A stretch of 32,828 bases of DNA, taken from positions 1-32,828 of the forward strand of contig JAXLQL010000050.1 in assembly GCA_046331625.1 (NCBI GenBank). The letters run 5' to 3'. The DNA is from JAXLQL01 sp046331625. GTDB lineage: Bacteria; Acidobacteriota; Terriglobia; Bryobacterales; Bryobacteraceae. Shown in pieces: positions 23,780-31,582 of this stretch. The first letter of the stretch is position 1. Each line of letters opens with the position of its first letter. Below the pieces are notes generated by a model that saw only the letters and a program-made list of their open reading frames with translations, searched no databases and was not told the DNA's origin. The translations under genes were made by a program, and so were the position numbers.

Positions 23780-25618
23780 TCAGTGGGTCAGGACGAGAGT
23801 TTTCAAGTGCGATCCCTGTGCGCCGCGGTAGACGCGCTGCGTGGCCTTTTGGAAATCGGCCGGGCGCGCGTTGTAGATGTCGACGAACTTCTGCGGATTG
23901 CGGTCGACAAGCGGGAACCACGAGCTTTGGATCTGCACCATGATGCGGTGGCCCGCGCGGAAGGTGTGGAACACGTCGGGCATGCGGAAGTTGATGCTCG
24001 CGGGTTGATCGGGGGTGAAAGCTTCGGGCTTGTCAAAGCCGTTGCGGAACTTGCCGCGGAAGGGCTCACCGCGCACCAATTGCTGGAAGCCGCCCATGCG
24101 GACGCCGCCAGGGTTGGGCACGGGATCCGGGAAGTCGGGCGGGTAGACGTCGACGAGCTTCACCACGAAGTCGGAATCGGTGCCCGTAGTGGAGACTCGC
24201 AGCGACGCCTCGAGCGGACCAGCGATCGTGACGTCGTCTTCGAGCACGGGCGTCTGGTAAACCAATACGTCGGTGCGGCTCGAGGCGAAGCGCTGATCAT
24301 CGAGCATGTGCTCGCGCGTCATGGTGTTCGCAATGCCGCCGATGTAGGGCACGGGCTTGGCGGGGTCACTGACATATTCGTCGAATCCTGTTTCGGGCGC
24401 GGCGTCGAGCGAGAGGGCTCCTTTCGCGCCGAACCAAAGCTTGCGCTCGGTTGCCGCGGCGGGCGGCCAACGGTCGAACTCGCGCCACTGATTGCGGCCG
24501 GTCTCGAAGACGTACGCTTCGGGGAGCTTGGGATCGACGGCGTCGCGCAGGAAGAATTCGAAGAAGGGGAACTCGATCTTCTCGCGGTAGAAGGCCGAGG
24601 TCTTCGACGCGAAGTTGACGTGGCCGAGCGAGGAGCCATCGTTGCTTGACCAGCCGCCGTGATGCCACGGTCCCATGACGAGGATGTTGAACGCGCCCGG
24701 CGAGGTCTTCTCCACGGTGCGATAGGTTTCGAGAGTTCCGAAAAGATCCTCGGCATCGAACCACCCACCCACGCTCATCACAGCAGGCTTGATGGCTTTG
24801 AGGTAGCGGCGCACGTCGCGCGCTTGCCAGAAGTCGTCATAGGTGCCGTGCGTCATGAGGTCTTTCCAGAAGGGCACATCGTGCTTCAGCAGGCGCTCGT
24901 TGATCTCGGCGAGCGTGCCCATGGAGAGAAAGAGATCGTAGCCGTCGGGCGAGGGGTAGTCGAAGTTGATGCGGTCGGCGTTGGGTTTCGAGTCGGCGCC
25001 GGTGCGGCTGTTCGACCAGAACCAGCGGAACGCGTGCGCGAGATAGAACGTTCCGTTGTGGTGGAAGTCATCGCCGATAAACCAGTCGCCCACGGGAGCC
25101 TGGGGCGATACAGCTTTGATGGCGGGATGCGCATCGATCATCGCGGTGGAGGTGTAGAAGCCCGGATACGAGATGCCCCAAACGCCGGCACGGCCGTTGT
25201 GATTGGAGAGATTCTTGATGAGCCACTCGACGGTGTCCCAGGTGTCGGTCGACTCGTCGACGCCGCCGGGATTGCGCGGGCGGATCTGCTCGAACGTGCC
25301 TTCGGATTTGAAGCGCCCGCGGACATCTTGATAGACGAAGATGTAGCCGGCGTTGCGGAAGAGATCCGATGGGCCGAGGGTGGAGCGGAATTGGTCGAGC
25401 CCGTAGGGTCGCACGCTGTACGGCGTGCGCGACATGAGGATGGGGTAGCGTTTCGATTGGTCCTTGGGTGCGTAGACGGACGTGAAGAGGCGCTTGCCGT
25501 CGCGCATGGGGATCCGGTATTCGTACTTGGTGTAACGGGCGCGGATTTCGGCGGCTGCGTCGGTGGCGGATTGTTGCGCCAGCAGGATGGAGGGGAGAAG
25601 GAAGAGAGAGACGCGCAC
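23780..25618 (-). CDS. CocE/NonD family hydrolase (X-Pro dipeptidyl-peptidase S15-like)
   Basis: 612 residues from a GTG at 25618. Residues 1-18 form a signal peptide. The alpha/beta-hydrolase nucleophile is Ser150 in VWGISYPGF, and the conserved VMGPWHHGGW supplies the catalytic His. The N-terminal YRIPMRDGKRLFTSVYAP and the QDVRGRFKSEGTF segment are family markers, and the C-terminal jelly-roll domain (residues from about 400) contains DSDFVVKLVDVYPPDFPDP. Members cleave acyl esters or X-Pro peptides. It is the last gene after the DUF4331 and DUF4198 genes, 12 bases from the latter. Confidence 0.93.
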   Translation of the reverse strand: MRVSLFLLPSILLAQQSATDAAAEIRARYTKYEYRIPMRDGKRLFTSVYAPKDQSKRYPILMSRTPYSVRPYGLDQFRSTLGPSDLFRNAGYIFVYQDVRGRFKSEGTFEQIRPRNPGGVDESTDTWDTVEWLIKNLSNHNGRAGVWGISYPGFYTSTAMIDAHPAIKAVSPQAPVGDWFIGDDFHHNGTFYLAHAFRWFWSNSRTGADSKPNADRINFDYPSPDGYDLFLSMGTLAEINERLLKHDVPFWKDLMTHGTYDDFWQARDVRRYLKAIKPAVMSVGGWFDAEDLFGTLETYRTVEKTSPGAFNILVMGPWHHGGWSSNDGSSLGHVNFASKTSAFYREKIEFPFFEFFLRDAVDPKLPEAYVFETGRNQWREFDRWPPAAATERKLWFGAKGALSLDAAPETGFDEYVSDPAKPVPYIGGIANTMTREHMLDDQRFASSRTDVLVYQTPVLEDDVTIAGPLEASLRVSTTGTDSDFVVKLVDVYPPDFPDPVPNPGGVRMGGFQQLVRGEPFRGKFRNGFDKPEAFTPDQPASINFRMPDVFHTFRAGHRIMVQIQSSWFPLVDRNPQKFVDIYNARPADFQKATQRVYRGAQGSHLKTLVLTH

Positions 25619-25630
25619 TTCCGGATCGTA

Positions 25631-26416
25631 CTACATGCCGCCGAGTTGGAAGGTGAGCGAGGCCCAGAGGCTGGCCCAGTCAGCGTCGGAGCCAGCGGGG
25701 GGGGGAATCAGATGCACGGCTTTGATCATCCACATTCCGCGACCGGAGATGCGGAGACGCGCGCGGCCTTCGGCGTCAGTACGAGCCGAGACTCTGGCGG
25801 CGGGCGCAGATTGATTCATCGCGATGACGAGCGCTCCGGCGAGCGGGCGGCCTTCGTGGGTGAGGCGCACGGGGAGCTCTTCGCCATCGCGCAAAAGGTA
25901 AGGATTCTTCTCGGCGGTGAGTTCGAGGGTGAAGCCGAGCGTGCGATCACTCTGCGCGGCGTCAGGCGCGCCTGAGAGGACGAGGCTCTTGGCGCATCGC
26001 GAGAAGAGCTCGCGCACGGGGGCGGTGGCATCTTTGCGAGGTCGCGCGGCGGCGATCGCTTCGAGGCCTTCCTCTTTGAGATAGCCGGCGAACTTGTCAG
26101 GGGCTTGTTCGACGGAGCTGTTGTTGCTGCGATAACCGATGACCATGAGGCCCGATGCATTGACGCGGATGAGCCCGGCGGGGTCGGCGCCGGGGCGGCC
26201 GATGACTGGGCGGCGTCCGGAGGAATCTTCGACTATGAATTGGTTGACGAGGGCGGGATTGCGCGGGATGGGGTCGCCGGCGAAGTCGACGCCGACGCGG
26301 AGTTTGGTTCCGATGAGGTCGCCGGGTTTGGGGTGGAAGTCAGTGGGCTCGATCCACATGTCGTGTGCGGAGAGGCAAGCGACAGCGAGCAACGCGCAGG
26401 CGAGAGTTCTTGGCAT
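25631..26416 (-). CDS. DUF4198-like exported protein
   Basis: 261 residues from the ATG at 26416 (GAGGGA upstream). A signal peptide (MPRTLACALLAVACLSAH) is cleaved just before HDMWIEPTDFHPKPG, the typical N-terminus of DUF4198/GlpM-like periplasmic proteins associated with metal uptake or sensing. Later strands (GEELPVRLTHEGRPLAGALVIA, ARTDAEGRARLRISG, GMWMIKAVHLI) are a carboxypeptidase-regulatory-like Ig fold. It lies between the DUF4331 and CocE genes. The His residue exposed after cleavage could bind metal. Confidence 0.8.
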   Translation of the reverse strand: MPRTLACALLAVACLSAHDMWIEPTDFHPKPGDLIGTKLRVGVDFAGDPIPRNPALVNQFIVEDSSGRRPVIGRPGADPAGLIRVNASGLMVIGYRSNNSSVEQAPDKFAGYLKEEGLEAIAAARPRKDATAPVRELFSRCAKSLVLSGAPDAAQSDRTLGFTLELTAEKNPYLLRDGEELPVRLTHEGRPLAGALVIAMNQSAPAARVSARTDAEGRARLRISGRGMWMIKAVHLIPPPAGSDADWASLWASLTFQLGGM

Positions 26417-26434
26417 GGGGTCCCTCGGAAACAC

Positions 26435-26462
26435 GAACGGCCCCCCGGTAGGGAGGCCGTCC
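26435..26462 (-). terminator. intergenic hairpin, possible attenuator
   Basis: A 12-bp stem (GGACGGCCTCCC / GGGGGGCCGTTC, two wobbles) with a four-base loop TACC lies between the DUF4331 stop and the DUF4198 start. Only a GTGTTTCC follows, so termination is probably partial, which could lower expression of the two downstream genes. Confidence 0.55.
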
Positions 26463-26480
26463 ACATCCACCATTACGAGA

Positions 26481-28004
26481 TTACGGATTCGGAACGTCCG
26501 GTACCGTCGGCGTGTTGGTGCCACCGTGACCTTGCAGCAGGCCCTGGTGAGCCGGCGCCAGGAACGGGAAGCGGTCCAGGTAGTTCTTGTCGTTGACTTC
26601 GACGCCCTTGGCCAAGCCAGCGTTGGGGTCGCCCGCCGCGATCAGGCTGATGAGAACGGTATTCACGTTCACCTGATTGCGATTCGGAGCGGTGCCTCCG
26701 CCAATCTTGCGGCCGTTCGGGAAGCGAGAGTCGATGGCGGCGTCGATGGTAAGGACGTCACCGGTGGACCCGTCTTCGATCGGAATCGGGCGGCCGAGGT
26801 TGACCGCCTTGATGATGTCCAACCGGGGGCCCTTGAGGGCTTGCACGGAGGCATCTGGCACGCCGAGCGCCTTGTAGATTCCGAGCACTTCCGCATCGCG
26901 TACCAGCACGGGGAACAGGATGTTCGCGCCGAAGTTGCTGACGTCGGTGGAAGGCGTGGTGCGCAGATACTTGGTGTGCGACTGCGTGCCGATAAAGCCG
27001 GCGTTGAACAGCGGCAGAGCATTGCGGCCCACTTGGACCCAGTCACCGGAACCGGCGTAGCCAGTGATCGGATCGTCTGTCACAGCCTGGTTCTTTTGCT
27101 TCAGAATCCGCGACCAGACGCGCAGCAGGGAATCAGTGGACTCGCCGCGAAGCTCGCCGTTGTGCGGAATGCCATCGGGGAAGAGTTCCTTGGTGGGGAC
27201 TTCCATGGCGATGGAGAAGACGTTGAATCCGGTGAAGACGTCCTTCGCGGGATCGCGGCGCGCGCCGGCGATTCCACCGAGGTCGCCCTTGGCGAGGTTG
27301 ACGAGATCGAAGATGCCCTTTTCGTCTAGCTGGTAGGAATCGTCGAACTGGCCGGCGATGATGCGCCCGCCGTTGCCGAGCAACTGAATATACTTGTCGA
27401 CGAAGGCCTGATTGTAGAGGCCGACTTCGCGCGACGAGGCGTCACCGGAATCGTAACCCTTGAAGGGGCCGAGGCCGTAGACGAGGCGGTCGGTTTGGGG
27501 TCCGTGATTGTTGGGCAGCACGGGCAGGTTGAGTCCGATGACATCGGAGGGGCCGCCGTTGTCGGTGCCGCTGCCGTCAGGGATGATGCGGGTGACGGTC
27601 ATGGTCTCGGTGCCGCCGGTCAACTGCCACAGCAGTTCGTTGCCACCGCCGACAGCGTCTTTGGCGGTGGGTGGCGGAGCCATCTTCAGAGTGTTCTTGA
27701 ACTCGACGCGATAGACGAGCGCGTCTTTGAGGCTCGAGCCCTTGCCGATGTGGAATTCGTAGCGATAGCCGTTGCAAGCGCGCAGGCCTTGGTTGCCCTG
27801 GCCGGGTTCGTGCAGCGGGTTGAAGTTCATGACGAGATAAAGTTTGTCGTGCGCGCCATCGGACACCCAGGCATAGGTGTCGGTATTGTCGGCGCACGGC
27901 TCGTTCAACACGGCCAACGCCTCGCGGTGGCTCGATGCGAACAGGGTGCTGGTAGCCGCGGTGAACAACAGCGCCGTGGCCAACCTTTTCGATGTTGGTT
28001 TCAT
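26481..28004 (-). CDS. DUF4331 domain protein, exported
   Basis: 507 residues with a signal peptide ending TLFA and the family motif SSHREA immediately after it. ADNTDTYAWV and LYLVMNFNPLHEPGQG are further DUF4331 landmarks. The ATG has a GGAGACC ribosome binding site. The rest is a long beta-rich region ending PDVPNP. DUF4331 proteins are widespread, exported and uncharacterised. It is the first gene of the apparent operon with DUF4198 and CocE. Confidence 0.9.
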   Translation of the reverse strand: MKPTSKRLATALLFTAATSTLFASSHREALAVLNEPCADNTDTYAWVSDGAHDKLYLVMNFNPLHEPGQGNQGLRACNGYRYEFHIGKGSSLKDALVYRVEFKNTLKMAPPPTAKDAVGGGNELLWQLTGGTETMTVTRIIPDGSGTDNGGPSDVIGLNLPVLPNNHGPQTDRLVYGLGPFKGYDSGDASSREVGLYNQAFVDKYIQLLGNGGRIIAGQFDDSYQLDEKGIFDLVNLAKGDLGGIAGARRDPAKDVFTGFNVFSIAMEVPTKELFPDGIPHNGELRGESTDSLLRVWSRILKQKNQAVTDDPITGYAGSGDWVQVGRNALPLFNAGFIGTQSHTKYLRTTPSTDVSNFGANILFPVLVRDAEVLGIYKALGVPDASVQALKGPRLDIIKAVNLGRPIPIEDGSTGDVLTIDAAIDSRFPNGRKIGGGTAPNRNQVNVNTVLISLIAAGDPNAGLAKGVEVNDKNYLDRFPFLAPAHQGLLQGHGGTNTPTVPDVPNP

Positions 28005-28405
28005 GTTACAGGTCTCCGTTTCCAGTCACTCCGAGATCGTGCGCGCGAGCGCACGGCGAACCGGGCGGGATGGTCTCCCTTGGTCCGGCCCGATTCGTGA
28101 GCGAGCTTGGCTTCACACTGGTCTACGGCTCGGGCGGGCGGCTGGATTTCGTAGGCAGGAAAAAAGTACCGGAGGGGTGCTGCGTAAGGGAGCTTACTGG
28201 GTGGGAGTGGTGCGAGCCGATGGACAAATGGAGGCGATGGCAGGGCGTCGACAAACGCGAACCGCGAGGAAAGTAATGTATTCCTCGATGAGACCGGGGC
28301 GCAGGTTGACCGAGTGCATCAGCATCGGTCAGGATTCGCTCGCGTCACCGATTGGACTGATCCGCGGGCGGCGCTGGCAGTTCAGCGGCAAAAGAGGATG
28401 CCCAT
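28005..28405. other. gene-poor stretch upstream of the DUF4331 gene
   Basis: No intact gene with a start and ribosome binding site. A protein-like frame on the plus strand from 28188 to 28409 (SNVFLDETGAQVDRVHQH, DWTDPRAALAVQRQK) has no start codon and ends just where the toxin-like remnant begins, so it may be an upstream part of the same decayed gene. Confidence 0.4.
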
Positions 28406-28709
28406 TTGAGCAGTGACGATGATTCTCTCTTTGACTCCAACGGCGGACCAAGCGATGTGGTTCGCCTGGCTGACGGAGGTTTGACGACGCTAGACAACGC
28501 ATGAGTTCTGGCAGCGTGCCACGCTGGCATCGATGTCATGGCAATCGTGCACGAATCGAACGAGGCGCTGCCTCCAACGCAGATGCAACGCTTCACAACG
28601 GCGATGGGTACGCCCGGCGACTTGGAGTGAGGCAACCACGATGAGAATTCAGAACCGGGGGGCTGGCTTCAGCAGCAGTTGCCCAAATGGTTCGGCTGGG
28701 ATCAAGTGA
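28406..28709 (+). pseudogene. remnant of polymorphic-toxin-like C-terminal domain
   Basis: The frame from the TTG at 28406 (AGAGGA seven bases upstream) reads SSDDDSLFDSNGGPSDVVR, LADGGLTTLDNA, an internal TGA at 28502, then VLAACHAGIDVMAIVHESN and EALPPTQMQRFTTAMGTPGD. After a frame change it continues WSEATTMRIQNRGAGFSS, PNGSAGIK and a stop at 28707. The order RLADG.LTTLDN, AGI, ALP, RF, W.EA, RI..Q, Y/CP.GS is one I recall from C-terminal modules of Rhs/polymorphic toxins and their orphan cassettes. The internal stop and the frameshift mean no full product is made. The assignment to a toxin class is from memory and not verified. Confidence 0.55.
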
Positions 28710-28715
28710 AACGCC

Positions 28716-28805
28716 ATGTTGGCCACTGAAAGAATCGAACTGTTGAAGCCAGCAGAACTCACGCACCGGTTCAACTCCCTGCCCGAGTTCCTGAAAGTGG
28801 CATGA
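28716..28805 (+). other. short open frame after the toxin-like remnant, possible immunity-gene fragment
   Basis: 29 codons: MLATERIELLKPAELTHRF then NSLPEFLKVA and TGA. It follows the remnant by six bases, the position of an immunity gene, but is too short to be intact. The stretch from here to 28959 holds no other credible gene. Confidence 0.3.
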
Positions 28806-28959
28806 CCCAGTTCGACCCTTGGTCCTCCAAGAGCGATTGTTGCAGGGCGGGACTGTGCCACAAAAATCTGAGCGCGGCGTAGGTTCGCCCTGCAGACGCG
28901 CGATACGACGATTGCCCAGCGTTTGATCTCTTTCGCTCGAAGCTCACGCGTGTCAAAGT

Positions 28960-29523
28960 GTGCGGCTCATTTCCCTCGTCCTGCTTCCCCCGGCCCTGTT
29001 CTCTCAAACCCCGGAACAATCCATCACCTCGTTCTACAGCACCTACAAGGACCTCGGCTTCTTCGGACTACCCGATTCGTCTCAACTCGCCAAGCTGGCT
29101 CCATATCTCAGCACCGGACTGCAAGCCCTCCTCCAGCGCGCGCAGAGCGAACAAGCACGATGCACGAAGGCCTACCCGGATGACGTTCCGCCCTGGTCGG
29201 AAGGCTCGCTCTTCACCAGCAACTTCGAAGGCTTCACCGCGTTCCACACTGGCCAGCGCACTGCCTCGCGAGTCGCACTCGAGTTCGACTACACCGAAAA
29301 CGGAAAGACGTTTCACTGGCAGGACCAGATTCAGGTGGTGAAGGAACGCGGCAACTGGGTGATCGACGACATCCGGTTCCGCCGCCCGAACGGATTCACC
29401 AGCGGCTACGGATCGAGCCTCCGCAAATCGCTCGCCGCGACGGGATGCCGAATCAAGCCGGCCCCCACAAAGCCCACACGTAGTACCCCAGCCACATCGC
29501 AAACAGCGCCAGCGGAGCGGTAA
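28960..29523 (+). CDS. exported DUF3828-like protein
   Basis: 187 residues from a GTG; the N-terminus (MRLISLVLLPPALFSQ) is a short signal peptide. SITSFYSTYKDLGFFGLP, YLSTGLQALLQRAQ and VVKERGNWVIDDIRFRR follow the DUF3828/NTF2-like pattern. The last 24 or so residues are proline/threonine-rich low complexity and overlap the convergent membrane-protein gene by 71 bases, so the true C-terminus may have been extended by loss of an earlier stop. Role unknown. Confidence 0.7.
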   Translation: MRLISLVLLPPALFSQTPEQSITSFYSTYKDLGFFGLPDSSQLAKLAPYLSTGLQALLQRAQSEQARCTKAYPDDVPPWSEGSLFTSNFEGFTAFHTGQRTASRVALEFDYTENGKTFHWQDQIQVVKERGNWVIDDIRFRRPNGFTSGYGSSLRKSLAATGCRIKPAPTKPTRSTPATSQTAPAER

Positions 29524-29800
29524 GCGTGAAGTCGAATTTCCCTTCCGCCAGTTGAATCATCCAGACCGCGCACCCCAGGAGCACCACCGCGGTCACGTGC
29601 ATCAGCGGGCGGCTGGCCGAGGCTCTTAGCGACAGTAGCAGCAGAACCAGCACCGGAACCGGAATCAACGCGGCGGGCTTCAGGTCCGGGTCGCGTCCGC
29701 TGAAGGCGCTGGCCAGCAACGAGCCGAGCACCAGCACAACGACGTAACCGCCCGCTGCAATCCAGGCCGCCACCATCAGGATTTGTCGATACGTGTTCAT
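29453..29800 (-). CDS. small four-helix membrane protein
   Basis: 115 residues from the ATG at 29800. Four hydrophobic helices are visible: MVAAWIAAGGYVVVLVLGS, a proline-bearing ALIPVPVLVLLLLSL, VTAVVLLGCAVWMIQLA, and LTAPLALFAMWLGYYVWAL. A longer frame extends upstream to 30349 but is only the antisense of the DinB gene. No family recognised. Confidence 0.7.
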   Translation of the reverse strand: MNTYRQILMVAAWIAAGGYVVVLVLGSLLASAFSGRDPDLKPAALIPVPVLVLLLLSLRASASRPLMHVTAVVLLGCAVWMIQLAEGKFDFTLTAPLALFAMWLGYYVWALWGPA

Positions 29801-29857
29801 TGGCAGGGTTGCTTCCCATAGTGGCACAGAGAACATGTGCGAACCTGATATTTCCTC

Positions 29858-30355
29858 ATGACCGAACCCTGGCTCTCCGGACCGCTCCCCGGCATCGACC
29901 CTCTCCTCGCCCCCATCTTCTACTCCTTCGCGCAAACCCGCCACGAACTCCGCCACCACACCGACGGACTCTCGCCATCGGACCTCTGGGCGCACCCTCA
30001 CGGCATCACCCCCGCGGCGTTCCACATCCGCCACATCGGCGGCGCCGTCGACCGTCTCGGAACCTACCTCCGTGGCGAGCAACTCACCGACACCCAACTC
30101 GCCGAACTGAAGCGCGAATCCGAACCCGGCGCCTCGCGTGACGAGTTGCTCACAGCCATGGAAGCGCAACTCGCCGCCTGCGAAGCCTTCGTTCGCACCA
30201 TCGACCCCGCGCATCTCCGCCACCCGCGCGAGGTCGGCCGCAAGAAGCTTCCCACCACCGTCATCGGCCTCATCGTCCACATCGCCGAACACACCCAGCG
30301 CCACCTGGGACAAGCCATCACCACGATCAAACTCGTTCGCGCGGCCCAAGCCTGA
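29858..30355 (+). CDS. DinB family protein
   Basis: 165 residues. The three metal-ligand histidines expected of the DinB/YfiT four-helix fold are seen as HIRHIGGAVDRL in helix 2 and HIAEHTQRHLGQA in the last helix. The N-terminal SFAQTRHELRHHTDGLSPSD is the usual first helix. DinB proteins are putative metal-dependent thiol transferases or hydrolases. The stop overlaps the lhgO start (TGATG), so the two are coupled. Confidence 0.88.
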   Translation: MTEPWLSGPLPGIDPLLAPIFYSFAQTRHELRHHTDGLSPSDLWAHPHGITPAAFHIRHIGGAVDRLGTYLRGEQLTDTQLAELKRESEPGASRDELLTAMEAQLAACEAFVRTIDPAHLRHPREVGRKKLPTTVIGLIVHIAEHTQRHLGQAITTIKLVRAAQA

Positions 30356-31542
30356 TGCGCATCACCATCGTCGGCGGAGGCATCCTCGGCCTCGCCACCG
30401 CGTACCGCCTGCTCGAGTCGCGCTCCGGCTGGCAGCCCGTCGTGCTCGAGAAGGAAGACGGTGTCGGCCGCCATCAGAGCGGACACAACAGCGGCGTTCT
30501 CCACGCCGGACTCTACTACAAGCCGGGATCGCTCAAGGCCCGCCTCGCCGTCAGCGGGATTCGCCAGATGAAGGCATTCTGCTCCATCCATCACATCCCG
30601 CACGAGACCTGTGGCAAGCTCGTCGTCGCCGCCGATGAGAGCGAGCTTCCGCGCCTCCGCGAGCTGCACCGCCGCGGCGAAGCCAACGGACTCAACGGAC
30701 TCCGCTGGCTCGATGCCGCGGAAATGCGCGAAGTGGAGCCTCACGCCGGGGGTGTAGCCGCGCTCCACGTGCCCGAGGAAGGCATCGTCGACTACGGCTC
30801 TGTCTGCGCCACTCTCGTGCAACTCATCGAAGGTGCGGGAGGCCAAGTGAGAACCGGCACGCGCGTCACGGGTCTCGAGCGGCGCAAGCGCGAATGGATC
30901 GCTAAAACAAAATCGGACGAATTCGTTTCGGACTTCCTCATCAATTGCGCTGGCCTCCATTGCGATCGCGTCAGCGAAATGGCCGGCAACCCGCGCACCA
31001 CCCGCATCGTCCCCTTCCGCGGCGAATATTACACCCTCGCGCCCGAGCGCCAGTCGCTCGTGCGCCATCTCATCTACCCCACGCCCGATCCGAAGTTCCC
31101 GTTCCTAGGAGTCCACTTTACGCGGATGATCGGCGGCGGCGTCGAGTGCGGACCCAACGCTGTGCTCGCGCTCGCCCGCGAAGGCTACCGCTGGACCAGC
31201 ATCAATCCCTCCGACCTCGCCGATTCGCTCGGCTACCGCGGCCTCTGGAAATTCCTCGCGAGCCACAAGCGCATGTGCCTGGACGAGGTGCTTCGCTCGT
31301 TCAGCAAGCGCCTCTTCTGCCGTTCGCTGCAACGTCTCGTGCCCGACGTGCGCCCCGAAGATCTTCGCCCTGGTGGCGCAGGCGTGCGCGCACAAGCGAT
31401 GACACCCGATGGCGCCCTCGTGCAGGACTTCGACATCGTCCCGCAAGACCGCGCCCTGCACGTGATCAACGCCCCGAGTCCCGGCGCCACGGCGTCCCTC
31501 GCCATTGGCGCGGAAATCATATCCCGTCTCCCGGTCAAATAG
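30355..31542 (+). CDS. lhgO: L-2-hydroxyglutarate oxidase
   Basis: 395 residues, the normal family length. It opens with an FAD-binding Rossmann motif (TIVGGGILGLATAYRLL), then the LhgO signature VGRHQSGHNSGVLHAGLYY, LINCAGLHCDRVSEMAG, VPFRGEYY and a C-terminal GPNAVLALAREGY with the final SPGATASLAIG. The enzyme oxidises L-2-hydroxyglutarate, a product of promiscuous dehydrogenases or lysine breakdown, to 2-oxoglutarate and passes electrons to the membrane quinone pool. It is coupled to the upstream DinB gene. Confidence 0.95.
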   Translation: MRITIVGGGILGLATAYRLLESRSGWQPVVLEKEDGVGRHQSGHNSGVLHAGLYYKPGSLKARLAVSGIRQMKAFCSIHHIPHETCGKLVVAADESELPRLRELHRRGEANGLNGLRWLDAAEMREVEPHAGGVAALHVPEEGIVDYGSVCATLVQLIEGAGGQVRTGTRVTGLERRKREWIAKTKSDEFVSDFLINCAGLHCDRVSEMAGNPRTTRIVPFRGEYYTLAPERQSLVRHLIYPTPDPKFPFLGVHFTRMIGGGVECGPNAVLALAREGYRWTSINPSDLADSLGYRGLWKFLASHKRMCLDEVLRSFSKRLFCRSLQRLVPDVRPEDLRPGGAGVRAQAMTPDGALVQDFDIVPQDRALHVINAPSPGATASLAIGAEIISRLPVK

Positions 31543-31582
31543 TCGACGGCCGAAGCCGCGTCCGCAAACTGCAGGGCCCAGA

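Noticed and set aside
23510..27329. Long plus-strand frames opposite the CocE, DUF4198 and DUF4331 genes
   Set aside because: Antisense shadows produced by high GC at third codon positions; they lack starts with ribosome binding sites and any recognisable domain.
30064..31068. 334-codon minus-strand frame opposite lhgO
   Set aside because: Antisense of a well-recognised enzyme; composition is typical of a shadow frame.
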